A DNA stretch of 5,102 nt from Yoonia sp. (GTDB lineage: Bacteria; Pseudomonadota; Alphaproteobacteria; Rhodobacterales; Rhodobacteraceae): NCBI GenBank assembly GCA_020627605.1, contig JAHDGO010000024.1, forward strand, positions 1 through 5,102. The letters run 5' to 3'. A model generated the notes under the pieces. That model saw only the letters and a program-made list of their open reading frames with translations. It was not told where the DNA came from and made no database searches. Each line of letters starts with the position of its first letter. Positions within the stretch are counted from its first letter, which is position 1. Below, piece by piece: positions 1-5,102 of the stretch. Position numbers and translations under genes: made by a program.

Positions 1-938
1 ATCAGTTTTTTCATGTCTTCCTGCACCAGCGCGACAAGCGAGGTGTAGACAATGGCGATGGCTGACAAGGTCAGGACCAGCGGCCCCATCACCTCTGACC
101 CCACCGGGAACATCGGCAGGCTGAACCGCAGGAAGCCATAGCCGCCCATCTTCAACAGGATCGCGGCCAGCACGACAGAGCCCGCCGTCGGCGCCTGCAC
201 GTGTGCATCCGGCAGCCATGTATGAACGGGCCACATCGGCATCTTCACCGCAAAACTGGCAAAGAAGGCAAGCCACAACAACGTCTGCATCCCGCCAACG
301 ATCTGAATGCCCAGCACGCTGAAGTTCTCCGTGCCAAAGGTGTGGGTCATCAGTGTCGGAATGTCGGTGGTCCCCGCATCAGCAAACATGGCAACCATCG
401 CCACCAGCATCAGAACAGAGCCAAGGAAGGTGTAGAGGAAGAACTTGAACGACGCATAGATGCGGTTCTTGCCGCCCCAGATGCCGATGATCAGGAACAT
501 CGGGATCAGACCCGCCTCGAAGAAGAGGTAGAACAGCACCAGATCAAGGGCGAGGAACACGCCCAGCATCAGCGTTTCCAGCACAAGGAATGCGATCATA
601 TATTCCTTCACCCGGCTGTTCACATCCCAGCAGGATGCGATCACCAAAGGCATCAGGAAGGTCGTCAGCATCACAAACAGGATGCTGATCCCGTCTACAC
701 CCATCTTGTATTGCAAGCCCAGCAGCCATTCGCGGGTTTCCACCATCTGGAACCCGGTGTCGGCGGGGTTGAAATTCGTCAGGATGAATAGCGAACAGAC
801 AAAGGTCACCACGGTTGTGACCAGTGCCACCCATTTGGCATTGCGTTGTGCGGCGGCATCATCGCCCCGCAGGAACAGCGCCAGAATGGCCGCGCCCAGC
901 AGTGGCAGGAAGGTCGTGAGGGAAAGGATATTGCCCAT
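1..938 (-). CDS. nuoM: NADH-quinone oxidoreductase subunit M (NuoM), 5' part, cut by window edge
   Basis: Antiporter-like, proton-pumping subunit of the complex I membrane arm (homologue of mitochondrial ND4). I translated the minus strand from the ATG at 938-936; it stays open to base 1, giving 312 codons plus two bases of about 500 expected, so the C-terminal third is missing. Visible residues match the family: an N-terminal membrane segment (about 4-24), the FFEAGLIPM motif with the pumping Glu at E141, the [16 protein letters not shown] motif with channel Lys K232, and LLKMGGYG with K263. These correspond to E. coli E144, K234 and K265. The window ends in the MKKLI motif, where the family continues with AYSS. 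The start is shared with the nuoL stop (TAATG, one-base overlap), which suggests re-initiation by ribosomes finishing nuoL. The only purine-rich stretch upstream is a G7 run inside the last nuoL codons. Identity is secure. Confidence 0.97.
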   Translation of the reverse strand, partial: MGNILSLTTFLPLLGAAILALFLRGDDAAAQRNAKWVALVTTVVTFVCSLFILTNFNPADTGFQMVETREWLLGLQYKMGVDGISILFVMLTTFLMPLVIASCWDVNSRVKEYMIAFLVLETLMLGVFLALDLVLFYLFFEAGLIPMFLIIGIWGGKNRIYASFKFFLYTFLGSVLMLVAMVAMFADAGTTDIPTLMTHTFGTENFSVLGIQIVGGMQTLLWLAFFASFAVKMPMWPVHTWLPDAHVQAPTAGSVVLAAILLKMGGYGFLRFSLPMFPVGSEVMGPLVLTLSAIAIVYTSLVALVQEDMKKL

Positions 939-3067
939 TATTTCGCCCCCCCGAACAGCGTGACCCATGTCAGCAAAGCAGCAATCCCAAGCACCATCGC
1001 AAAGGCGTAGCTGAAGATGTAACCCGATTGCGCCCGGCCAGCGAGCTTGGTGAAGAAGGGGATAATCCCCATGGCAAGCCCATTGATCCCGCCGTCAATC
1101 GTGCCGGTATCACCGCGCTTCCACAGGATGCGCCCCAGGGCGAAGGCAGGCCGCACGATAAGGAAATCGTAGATCTCGTCAAAGTACCACTTGTTCAGCA
1201 GGAAATTGTAAAGCGGGGCCTGCTGTCTGGCGAGTTTCGCAGGCAGGTCAGGCCGCCGGATATACATCTGATAGGCCAGCGCAAAACCTGCAAGCATCGC
1301 AATGAACGGCGACAGCTTCACCCATTTCGGGACCAGATGCGCCTCATGCAGGACGTGGTTGTCAGGGTGTTTGAAGATGGCACCCTGCCCCGGTACCTCC
1401 GGCCAGGCCGCCTTGCCATGGTCGTCGCCCTCTGCTTCGCCCTCTGCACTTGCGGCATAGGCCGGTGCGACCAGACTGAACCCAAGGTTCGCCTCGGCCT
1501 TTTCTTCGGCGACAATGGCCCCGAAGTATTTACCGACGCTTTCGTCACTGCCAAAGAACGGCTTGTAAAACACCATCCCCGACAGCACCGCACCAATCGC
1601 CAGCACATAAAGTGGTGCCAGCATGCTTGTCGGGCTTTCGTGGGCATGTTCATGCGTGTGCTTGTCGCCGCGCGGCGTGCCGTAGAAGGTCATGAACATC
1701 AGGCGCCAGCTGTAGAAACTGGTCATCAGGGCCGCGATCACCAGCATCCAGAAGGCATAGCCGCCAGCAGTGCCTGCATAGGCGCTTTCGATTATCGCAT
1801 CCTTCGACACAAAGCCAGCGAACCCAACCGGAAAGCCCACATAAAGCAGTGGAATACCCACACCTGTGATGGCCAGCGTGCCGATCATCATCATCCAGAA
1901 GGTCTTGGGGATCTTGTGGCGCAGCCCGCCATAGTTCCGCATGTCCTGTTCGTGATGCATCGCGTGAATGACGGAACCTGCCCCAAGGAACAGCATCGCC
2001 TTGAAGAACGCATGCGTCAGCAGGTGGAACATTGCGACAGAGTAGACACCCAGACCAGCGGCCACGAACATGTAGCCCAGCTGCGAACAGGTCGAATAGG
2101 CGATCACGCGCTTGATATCGTTCTGCACCAGACCCACGGTCGCCGCGAAAAAGGCGGTGGTGGCCCCAAGGAAGACGATAAAGTCAGTGGCGGCAGGCGC
2201 GAATTCCATCAGCGGTGACATGCGGCAGACAAGGAAGACACCGGCAGTCACCATGGTGGCAGCGTGGATCAGGGCCGACACAGGCGTCGGGCCTTCCATC
2301 GCGTCAGGCAACCACGTGTGCAGGATCAGCTGTGCCGATTTGCCCATCGCCCCGATGAACAACAGGACCGCAATCAGGTTCAGTGTATCCCACTCGCGCC
2401 ATGCGAATGTGATCGTGTCGCCCTGCAAATCAGGGATCGCGGCAAAGATATCCTCAAACCGGATGCTGTCGGTCACCATGTAAAGGGCAAAGATGCCGAG
2501 CGCGAAGCCGAAATCACCAACACGGTTGACCACAAACGCCTTGATCGCGGCCCCGTTGGCCGAAGGCTTGCGGTAGTAGAAGCCGATCAACAGGTATGAC
2601 GCGACGCCAACACCTTCCCAGCCAAAGAACATCTGCACGAGGTTGTCAGCGGTCACCAGCATCAACATCGCAAAGGTAAAGAACGACAGATAGGCAAAGA
2701 AACGGGGGCGATAGCTTTCCCCTTCCTTGAAGTTCTCGTCATGGGCCATGTAGCCGAATGAATACAGGTGGACGAGCGCCGAGACAGTCGTGATCACGAT
2801 CAGCATGATCGCGGTCAGACGGTCCATGCGAATGGCCCAGTCCGTCGACAGCGTGCCGCTTTCGATCCAGCGCAGGATATTGACGGTATAGCCGCCATTG
2901 GGATGCGCCGAGGGATCAAAGCTCAGGAAGATGATCCATGACAGGATGGCCGACAGGAACAAGAGGCTTGTCGCGGTCCATTGTGCTGCGGTCTCGCCAA
3001 TCAGCTTCCAGCCGAACCCGCACAGCAGGGCACCTACAAGCGGGGCAAAAAGGATGATGGTTTCCAT
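938..3067 (-). CDS. nuoL: NADH-quinone oxidoreductase subunit L (NuoL)
   Basis: Distal antiporter-like proton-pumping subunit of complex I (ND5 homologue), an integral inner-membrane protein. It has 709 residues against 613 in E. coli; alphaproteobacterial and mitochondrial forms tend to be longer. Motifs in order: [17 protein letters not shown] with E151; [32 protein letters not shown] with K243 and H268; [19 protein letters not shown] with H348, H352 and K356; SKDAIIES with K422-D423. These are the charged residues of the proton path. After a His-rich stretch (470-477) and an Ala/Glu/Asp-rich insert (about 533-565), a membrane segment at about 584-602 is followed by the long lateral (HL) helix region (about 615-680) that clamps NuoM and NuoN, then a final membrane helix (about 682-706). 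The ATG lies 4 nt after the nuoK stop; an AAGGG inside the last nuoK codons, 8-9 nt from the ATG, can serve as the ribosome binding site. No sign of damage. Confidence 0.98.
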   Translation of the reverse strand: METIILFAPLVGALLCGFGWKLIGETAAQWTATSLLFLSAILSWIIFLSFDPSAHPNGGYTVNILRWIESGTLSTDWAIRMDRLTAIMLIVITTVSALVHLYSFGYMAHDENFKEGESYRPRFFAYLSFFTFAMLMLVTADNLVQMFFGWEGVGVASYLLIGFYYRKPSANGAAIKAFVVNRVGDFGFALGIFALYMVTDSIRFEDIFAAIPDLQGDTITFAWREWDTLNLIAVLLFIGAMGKSAQLILHTWLPDAMEGPTPVSALIHAATMVTAGVFLVCRMSPLMEFAPAATDFIVFLGATTAFFAATVGLVQNDIKRVIAYSTCSQLGYMFVAAGLGVYSVAMFHLLTHAFFKAMLFLGAGSVIHAMHHEQDMRNYGGLRHKIPKTFWMMMIGTLAITGVGIPLLYVGFPVGFAGFVSKDAIIESAYAGTAGGYAFWMLVIAALMTSFYSWRLMFMTFYGTPRGDKHTHEHAHESPTSMLAPLYVLAIGAVLSGMVFYKPFFGSDESVGKYFGAIVAEEKAEANLGFSLVAPAYAASAEGEAEGDDHGKAAWPEVPGQGAIFKHPDNHVLHEAHLVPKWVKLSPFIAMLAGFALAYQMYIRRPDLPAKLARQQAPLYNFLLNKWYFDEIYDFLIVRPAFALGRILWKRGDTGTIDGGINGLAMGIIPFFTKLAGRAQSGYIFSYAFAMVLGIAALLTWVTLFGGAK

Positions 3068-3071
3068 GTAA

Positions 3072-3377
3072 TTAGCCCTTCATCACGTTGACGTCTTCAA
3101 CGTCGATGGTGCCGCGGTTGCGGAAGAAACAGACAAGGATCGCAAGGCCAATCGCGGCCTCGGCGGCGGCGACGGTCAGCACGAACAGGGTAAAGACCTG
3201 TCCCGCCAGATCGCCCAGATAGCTGGAGAAAGCCACGAAGTTGATGTTTACGGCCAGCAACATCAGTTCGATGCTCATCAAGAGGATGATCACGTTCTTG
3301 CGGTTCAGGAACAGCCCGAAGATGCCGATCACAAACAGGGCTGCCGCCACCGTGAGATAATGTTCAAGTCCGATCAT
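3072..3377 (-). CDS. nuoK: NADH-quinone oxidoreductase subunit K (NuoK)
   Basis: Small membrane subunit of complex I (ND4L homologue) with three transmembrane helices (about 5-24, 28-48 and 61-84). It has 101 residues, the normal family length. The two conserved intramembrane glutamates needed for coupling electron transfer to proton pumping are visible: E37 in [10 protein letters not shown] and E73 in [12 protein letters not shown], matching E36 and E72 of E. coli. The start [12 protein letters not shown] is typical of alphaproteobacterial NuoK. Two ATGs sit together as ATGAATG; the upstream one (3381-3379) is out of frame and stops after five codons, so the ATG at 3377 is chosen. It is followed at 4 nt by nuoL. 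A 58-nt spacer separates it from the upstream secreted-protein gene, so it depends less on tight coupling than its neighbours. Confidence 0.98.
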   Translation of the reverse strand: MIGLEHYLTVAAALFVIGIFGLFLNRKNVIILLMSIELMLLAVNINFVAFSSYLGDLAGQVFTLFVLTVAAAEAAIGLAILVCFFRNRGTIDVEDVNVMKG

Positions 3378-3384
3378 TCATTCG

Positions 3385-3390
3385 TCCCTC
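3385..3390 (-). promoter_or_regulatory. Ribosome binding site of nuoK
   Basis: Read on the minus strand this is GAGGGA, a strong Shine-Dalgarno match 7 nt before the ATG at 3377. The spacing favours that ATG over the out-of-frame ATG four bases upstream (only 3 nt away). A small inverted repeat (GGGG at 3392-3395, CCCC at 3402-3405, 6-nt loop) lies just upstream, too short to infer a regulatory role. Confidence 0.7.
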
Positions 3391-3427
3391 TGGGGTATTG
3401 GCCCCGGTCTTATTTTCTATTGCCGGT

Positions 3428-3447
3428 GCGGCGGGTCAGCCCGCTGC
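3428..3447 (-). repeat. Small inverted repeat enclosing the stop codon of the secreted-protein gene
   Basis: On the minus-strand RNA, GCGGG (3444-3440) can pair with CCCGC (3435-3431) around a CTGA loop that holds the TGA stop codon. Two further pairs are possible beyond one A-C mismatch. No U-run follows; the next bases are A-rich (AATAGAAAATAAG). It is therefore not an intrinsic terminator. It could act as a weak pause or RNA-stability element, but it may be chance in GC-rich DNA. Confidence 0.3.
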
Positions 3448-3912
3448 CTCCAGCACAAATTCCGTCTTGTCCCCGCGCAGCCCCGGATAGGCGGCGGCAC
3501 AGGCGCATGTTTCATCCGTCCGCACAGCGATTTCGATATCGCGTGCAATAAACTCCAGATCGGCCGCGATCCGTCCAAACGTCGCAAAGACGCGCGCGCC
3601 TGATTGGTGACGCTCCAGCACGGCAATCGCATCGTCAGTACGGTCAAATGCGCTGCGCCGTCCCATGTTTTCCTCTGCCGTGCGGAACGCCAGCGTCTCG
3701 CCGCTGGCGCAATCCACAAGGCTGAACCCTTTCGCGGTGCCTTCCTGGCTCCACCAATCCAGCCAGATCACGCGGCCCTCGCCCAGATCCATATGGCGGA
3801 TCTCGCCGCCATGGCTGGGGTGTGTCGTGCGCTTGCACTCGGCCAGCGTCAGGGCATTGACCTGACTGGCAAGCAGCGTCGCAGCAACGGATATGATGGC
3901 GAGGGTGCGCAT
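3436..3912 (-). CDS. Predicted secreted protein of unknown function within the nuo operon
   Basis: A 158-residue protein that I do not recognise. The N-terminus is a clear Sec signal peptide: MR, a hydrophobic core (TLAIISVAATLLAS), then VNA, a good signal peptidase I site after A20, giving a mature periplasmic protein of about 138 residues. There is no other membrane segment and no lipobox. Four cysteines all fall in the mature part (C26, C68, C136, C138), the last two as a CAC motif, so disulfides or metal binding are possible. The middle has a Trp pair (LDWWSQEG, about 51-58) and the C-terminus an AAAYPGLRGDKTEF stretch that looks conserved in style. The ATG is 6 nt after the nuoJ stop, and base composition resembles the neighbours, so it belongs to the operon rather than being a recent arrival. 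It is not one of the 14 complex I subunits. An assembly or accessory role is inferred only from position. Confidence 0.85.
   Translation of the reverse strand: MRTLAIISVAATLLASQVNALTLAECKRTTHPSHGGEIRHMDLGEGRVIWLDWWSQEGTAKGFSLVDCASGETLAFRTAEENMGRRSAFDRTDDAIAVLERHQSGARVFATFGRIAADLEFIARDIEIAVRTDETCACAAAYPGLRGDKTEFVLEAAG
3688..3709 (-). repeat. Perfect 8-bp inverted repeat inside the secreted-protein gene
   Basis: CGCCAGCG (3688-3695) and its exact reverse complement CGCTGGCG (3702-3709) are separated by six bases. The stem falls in codons around C68-A75 of the predicted secreted protein. There is no following T-run on either strand, so it is not a terminator. It may be a coding coincidence or an mRNA hairpin. 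Confidence 0.35.
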
Positions 3913-3918
3913 CCGCGA

Positions 3919-4524
3919 TTACAGCCCCTGCCCCGGTTTCACGTCTTTCAATTCCATCGCCTTGGCAGGGTCGCGGTACATCTGGGCCAGCACGTTCTGA
4001 CGCTTGATATCCACACGGTGGCGCAGCGTCAGGACAATCGCCCCGATCATCGCGACCAGCAGGATCAGCCCGGCCAGCTGGAACAGCAGGATGTATTTGT
4101 CATAGATCAACAAACCCAACGCGCGGGTGTTGTCCAGATCACCAGCAGGTGCTGCGATCCGGCCCTCAACCCCATCGGCAAAGCCCCAGACGCCAAAGGC
4201 CAGCGCAAGCTGCATCAGGATCACCACGCCAATCAGCAGTGCGAGCGGCAGATACTTGGTCATCTCCGCCTTCAACTCTGCGAAATCGACGTCCAGCATC
4301 ATCACCACAAAGAGGAACAGCACCGCGACCGCGCCGACGTAGACGATGATCAGCAGCATCGCGACGAATTCAGCGCCGAGCGTAACGAAAAGCCCCGCCG
4401 AAGACAGAAACGCCAGGATCAGCCACAGCACCGAATGCACCGGGTTGCGGCTGACAACGGTCATCAGACCACCCGCCACGGTCGCCACGGCGAAAAGATA
4501 GAAGGTGAATGCGAAAACGGTCAT
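3919..4524 (-). CDS. nuoJ: NADH-quinone oxidoreductase subunit J (NuoJ)
   Basis: Membrane subunit of complex I (ND6 homologue) that sits between the quinone-site subunit and NuoK. It has 201 residues, normal for the family. About five transmembrane helices can be seen (roughly 3-23, 29-49, 53-77, 92-113 and 145-168). The signature [14 protein letters not shown] (26-39) and the third helix [23 protein letters not shown] (50-72) are present. In complex I structures this helix carries the pi-bulge that changes with enzyme state; Y62 and G64 are in that region. A cytoplasmic tail (about 169-201) ends DVKPGQGL. The ATG overlaps the TGA of the upstream CMD-like gene by four bases (ATGA), and an AAGGA lies 9 nt before it. 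In many bacteria nuoK follows directly; here 541 nt holding another gene lie between. Confidence 0.98.
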   Translation of the reverse strand: MTVFAFTFYLFAVATVAGGLMTVVSRNPVHSVLWLILAFLSSAGLFVTLGAEFVAMLLIIVYVGAVAVLFLFVVMMLDVDFAELKAEMTKYLPLALLIGVVILMQLALAFGVWGFADGVEGRIAAPAGDLDNTRALGLLIYDKYILLFQLAGLILLVAMIGAIVLTLRHRVDIKRQNVLAQMYRDPAKAMELKDVKPGQGL

Positions 4525-4859
4525 GCCTGATCGTCCTTTTCTAAGACTTCGGTCGCCAGTTCCATGGCCTTGGTCATGGCCGGCACACCGGCGAACATGC
4601 CCATCTGGGCAATCGTTTCGGCGATTTCCTGTTTCGTCGCCCCGGCCTCGACCAGATGGCGGACGGTGATGCGAATCTGCGCCTCTGCCTGCGCGCCCAG
4701 CACCGTCAATGCCGCAAGGGTCAGCAAGAGCCGGGTTTTTGCGTCCAGCCCATCCGGGCTGATCCCCTTGCCCATGAAGGTTTCCATCAGGTCCTTGGGC
4801 ATGGTGGGAAACAACGCCTCAAACCCCTTCGGCGTGAAGGATTCCAGCGCCGGATTCAT
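4521..4859 (-). CDS. Carboxymuconolactone decarboxylase (CMD/AhpD-like) family protein, cysteine-free
   Basis: A 112-residue, probably cytoplasmic, all-helical protein. The CMD-family core is visible at about 42-100: [20 protein letters not shown], then [21 protein letters not shown], then [16 protein letters not shown], which matches the usual 'H..AL..GAT.EEI.E......Y.G.P....A' pattern. Two features of active members are absent. There is no cysteine anywhere, so it cannot work as an AhpD-type CxxC reductase. The usual histidine before the GAT.EEI motif appears to be T65. Decarboxylase or peroxidase activity is therefore doubtful, and the domain may have been recruited for binding or structure. 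The gene starts 47 nt after nuoI and overlaps nuoJ by 4 nt, so its translation is tied to complex I synthesis. The start is supported by an AGGA 8 nt upstream. The family call is fairly sure; the function is unknown. Confidence 0.85.
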   Translation of the reverse strand: MNPALESFTPKGFEALFPTMPKDLMETFMGKGISPDGLDAKTRLLLTLAALTVLGAQAEAQIRITVRHLVEAGATKQEIAETIAQMGMFAGVPAMTKAMELATEVLEKDDQA

Positions 4860-4867
4860 GCGCCCAA

Positions 4868-4871
4868 TCCT
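4868..4871 (-). promoter_or_regulatory. Ribosome binding site of the CMD-like gene
   Basis: AGGA on the minus strand, 8 nt before the ATG at 4859. It decides the start against a run of four consecutive ATG codons just upstream (4887-4876), which are in another frame and have no Shine-Dalgarno sequence before them. Confidence 0.6.
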
Positions 4872-4906
4872 GGCCCATCATCATCATGGCGTCAAAGGGG
4901 GTCGGT

Positions 4907-5102
4907 CTAAGGCGCAGCCAGTTCAAGGTTGCGCGCAATCTCGGATTCCCAGCGGTCGCCGTTTTCCAAGAGCTTTTCCTTGTCGTAATACAACTCTTCG
5001 CGCGTCTCGGTCGAAAACTCGAAATTCGGGCCTTCGACAATGGCATCAACGGGGCACGCCTCTTGGCAGAAGCCGCAGTAGATGCATTTCGTCATGTCGA
5101 TG
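4907..5102 (-). CDS. nuoI: NADH-quinone oxidoreductase subunit I (NuoI), 3' end only
   Basis: Iron-sulfur subunit of the peripheral arm of complex I (TYKY/NDUFS8 homologue), which carries two [4Fe-4S] clusters leading electrons to cluster N2 and quinone. Only the last 64 codons are in the window; the frame is open to base 5102, so the ATG at 5095 is an internal methionine (IDMTKC context), not the start. The second ferredoxin-type motif is complete: [12 protein letters not shown], followed by [12 protein letters not shown] and the alphaproteobacterial tail [19 protein letters not shown] ending LELAAP before TAG. The missing part should hold the N-terminal helix and the first CxxCxxCxxxCP motif. 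Family length is about 160 residues. Identity is secure. Confidence 0.97.
   Translation of the reverse strand, partial: IDMTKCIYCGFCQEACPVDAIVEGPNFEFSTETREELYYDKEKLLENGDRWESEIARNLELAAP

Noticed and set aside
6..11. T6 run (A6 on the coding strand) as a frameshift site in nuoM
   Set aside because: It encodes the conserved Lys-Lys of the MKKLI motif, the frame is intact up to it, and nothing suggests a programmed shift.
201..791. Plus-strand open frame (196 codons) at the low end of the window
   Set aside because: Antisense to nuoM, whose conserved motifs (E141, K232, K263) run through the same bases on the minus strand.
544..834. Minus-strand 96-codon frame
   Set aside because: Out-of-frame shadow inside nuoM; the nuoM frame explains the stretch fully.
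1028..2218. Long plus-strand open frame (396 codons) opposite nuoL
   Set aside because: It lies wholly antisense to the well-conserved nuoL, its product is rich in His, Arg and Gln with no domain or membrane pattern, and this is the usual shadow of a GC-biased gene.
3378..3435. Internal promoter before nuoK
   Set aside because: The spacer has an A-rich patch but no convincing -35/-10 pair, and the operon context does not require one.
3604..4530. Plus-strand open frame (308 codons) opposite nuoJ and the secreted-protein gene
   Set aside because: Extremely Gln/His/Arg/Asp-rich shadow translation spanning two real minus-strand genes; no recognisable motif.
4579..4592. GCCGG-CACA-CCGGC inverted repeat
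   Set aside because: Five-base stem inside the conserved core of the CMD-like gene, with no T-run; expected by chance in GC-rich coding DNA.
4907..5095. A complete 62-aa ferredoxin-like protein starting at the ATG at 5095
   Set aside because: The frame is open upstream to the window edge, and the ID before MTKC is the normal internal context of NuoI, so this is the tail of nuoI and not a small ferredoxin gene.

Overview
The window is an internal slice of a complex I (NADH:quinone oxidoreductase, nuo) operon, and every gene I can support lies on the minus strand. It therefore reads from high to low coordinates: the 3' end of nuoI, a small carboxymuconolactone-decarboxylase-like (CMD-like) gene, nuoJ, a gene for an unrecognised predicted secreted protein, nuoK, nuoL, and the first ~60% of nuoM. 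Both ends of the window cut genes (nuoI at 5102, nuoM at 1). I saw no tRNA, rRNA, CRISPR, mobile element or recognisable terminator.

Organism: the 14-gene nuo layout with extra reading frames between the subunit genes, the NuoI, NuoJ and NuoL sequence flavour (NuoI C-terminal half, long NuoL with a His-rich loop and an acidic Ala/Glu-rich insert) and moderately GC-rich DNA point to an alphaproteobacterium of the Rhodobacterales, most likely the Roseobacter/Paracoccus side. This is inference from family resemblance; the species cannot be named from the sequence.

Layout: nuoI ends at 4907. After 47 nt comes the CMD-like gene (4521-4859), whose stop overlaps the nuoJ start by 4 nt (ATGA). nuoJ (3919-4524) is followed after 6 nt by the secreted-protein gene (3436-3912). 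A 58-nt spacer, the largest in the window, carries a good Shine-Dalgarno sequence for nuoK (3072-3377). nuoL (938-3067) starts 4 nt after nuoK, and nuoM starts within the nuoL stop codon (TAATG). This packing implies one polycistronic mRNA with translational coupling at several joints.

Function: NuoI carries two [4Fe-4S] clusters at the end of the electron path in the peripheral arm. NuoJ and NuoK are membrane subunits near the quinone site. NuoL and NuoM are antiporter-like proton pumps at the distal end of the membrane arm. The conserved charged residues of the proton pathway are present in NuoK, NuoL and NuoM, so the complex looks functional. The part not explained by standard complex I biology is the pair of non-subunit genes that bracket nuoJ and separate it from nuoK: a cysteine-free CMD-like protein and a secreted four-cysteine protein. 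They are the best candidates for something undescribed, probably accessory or assembly factors.
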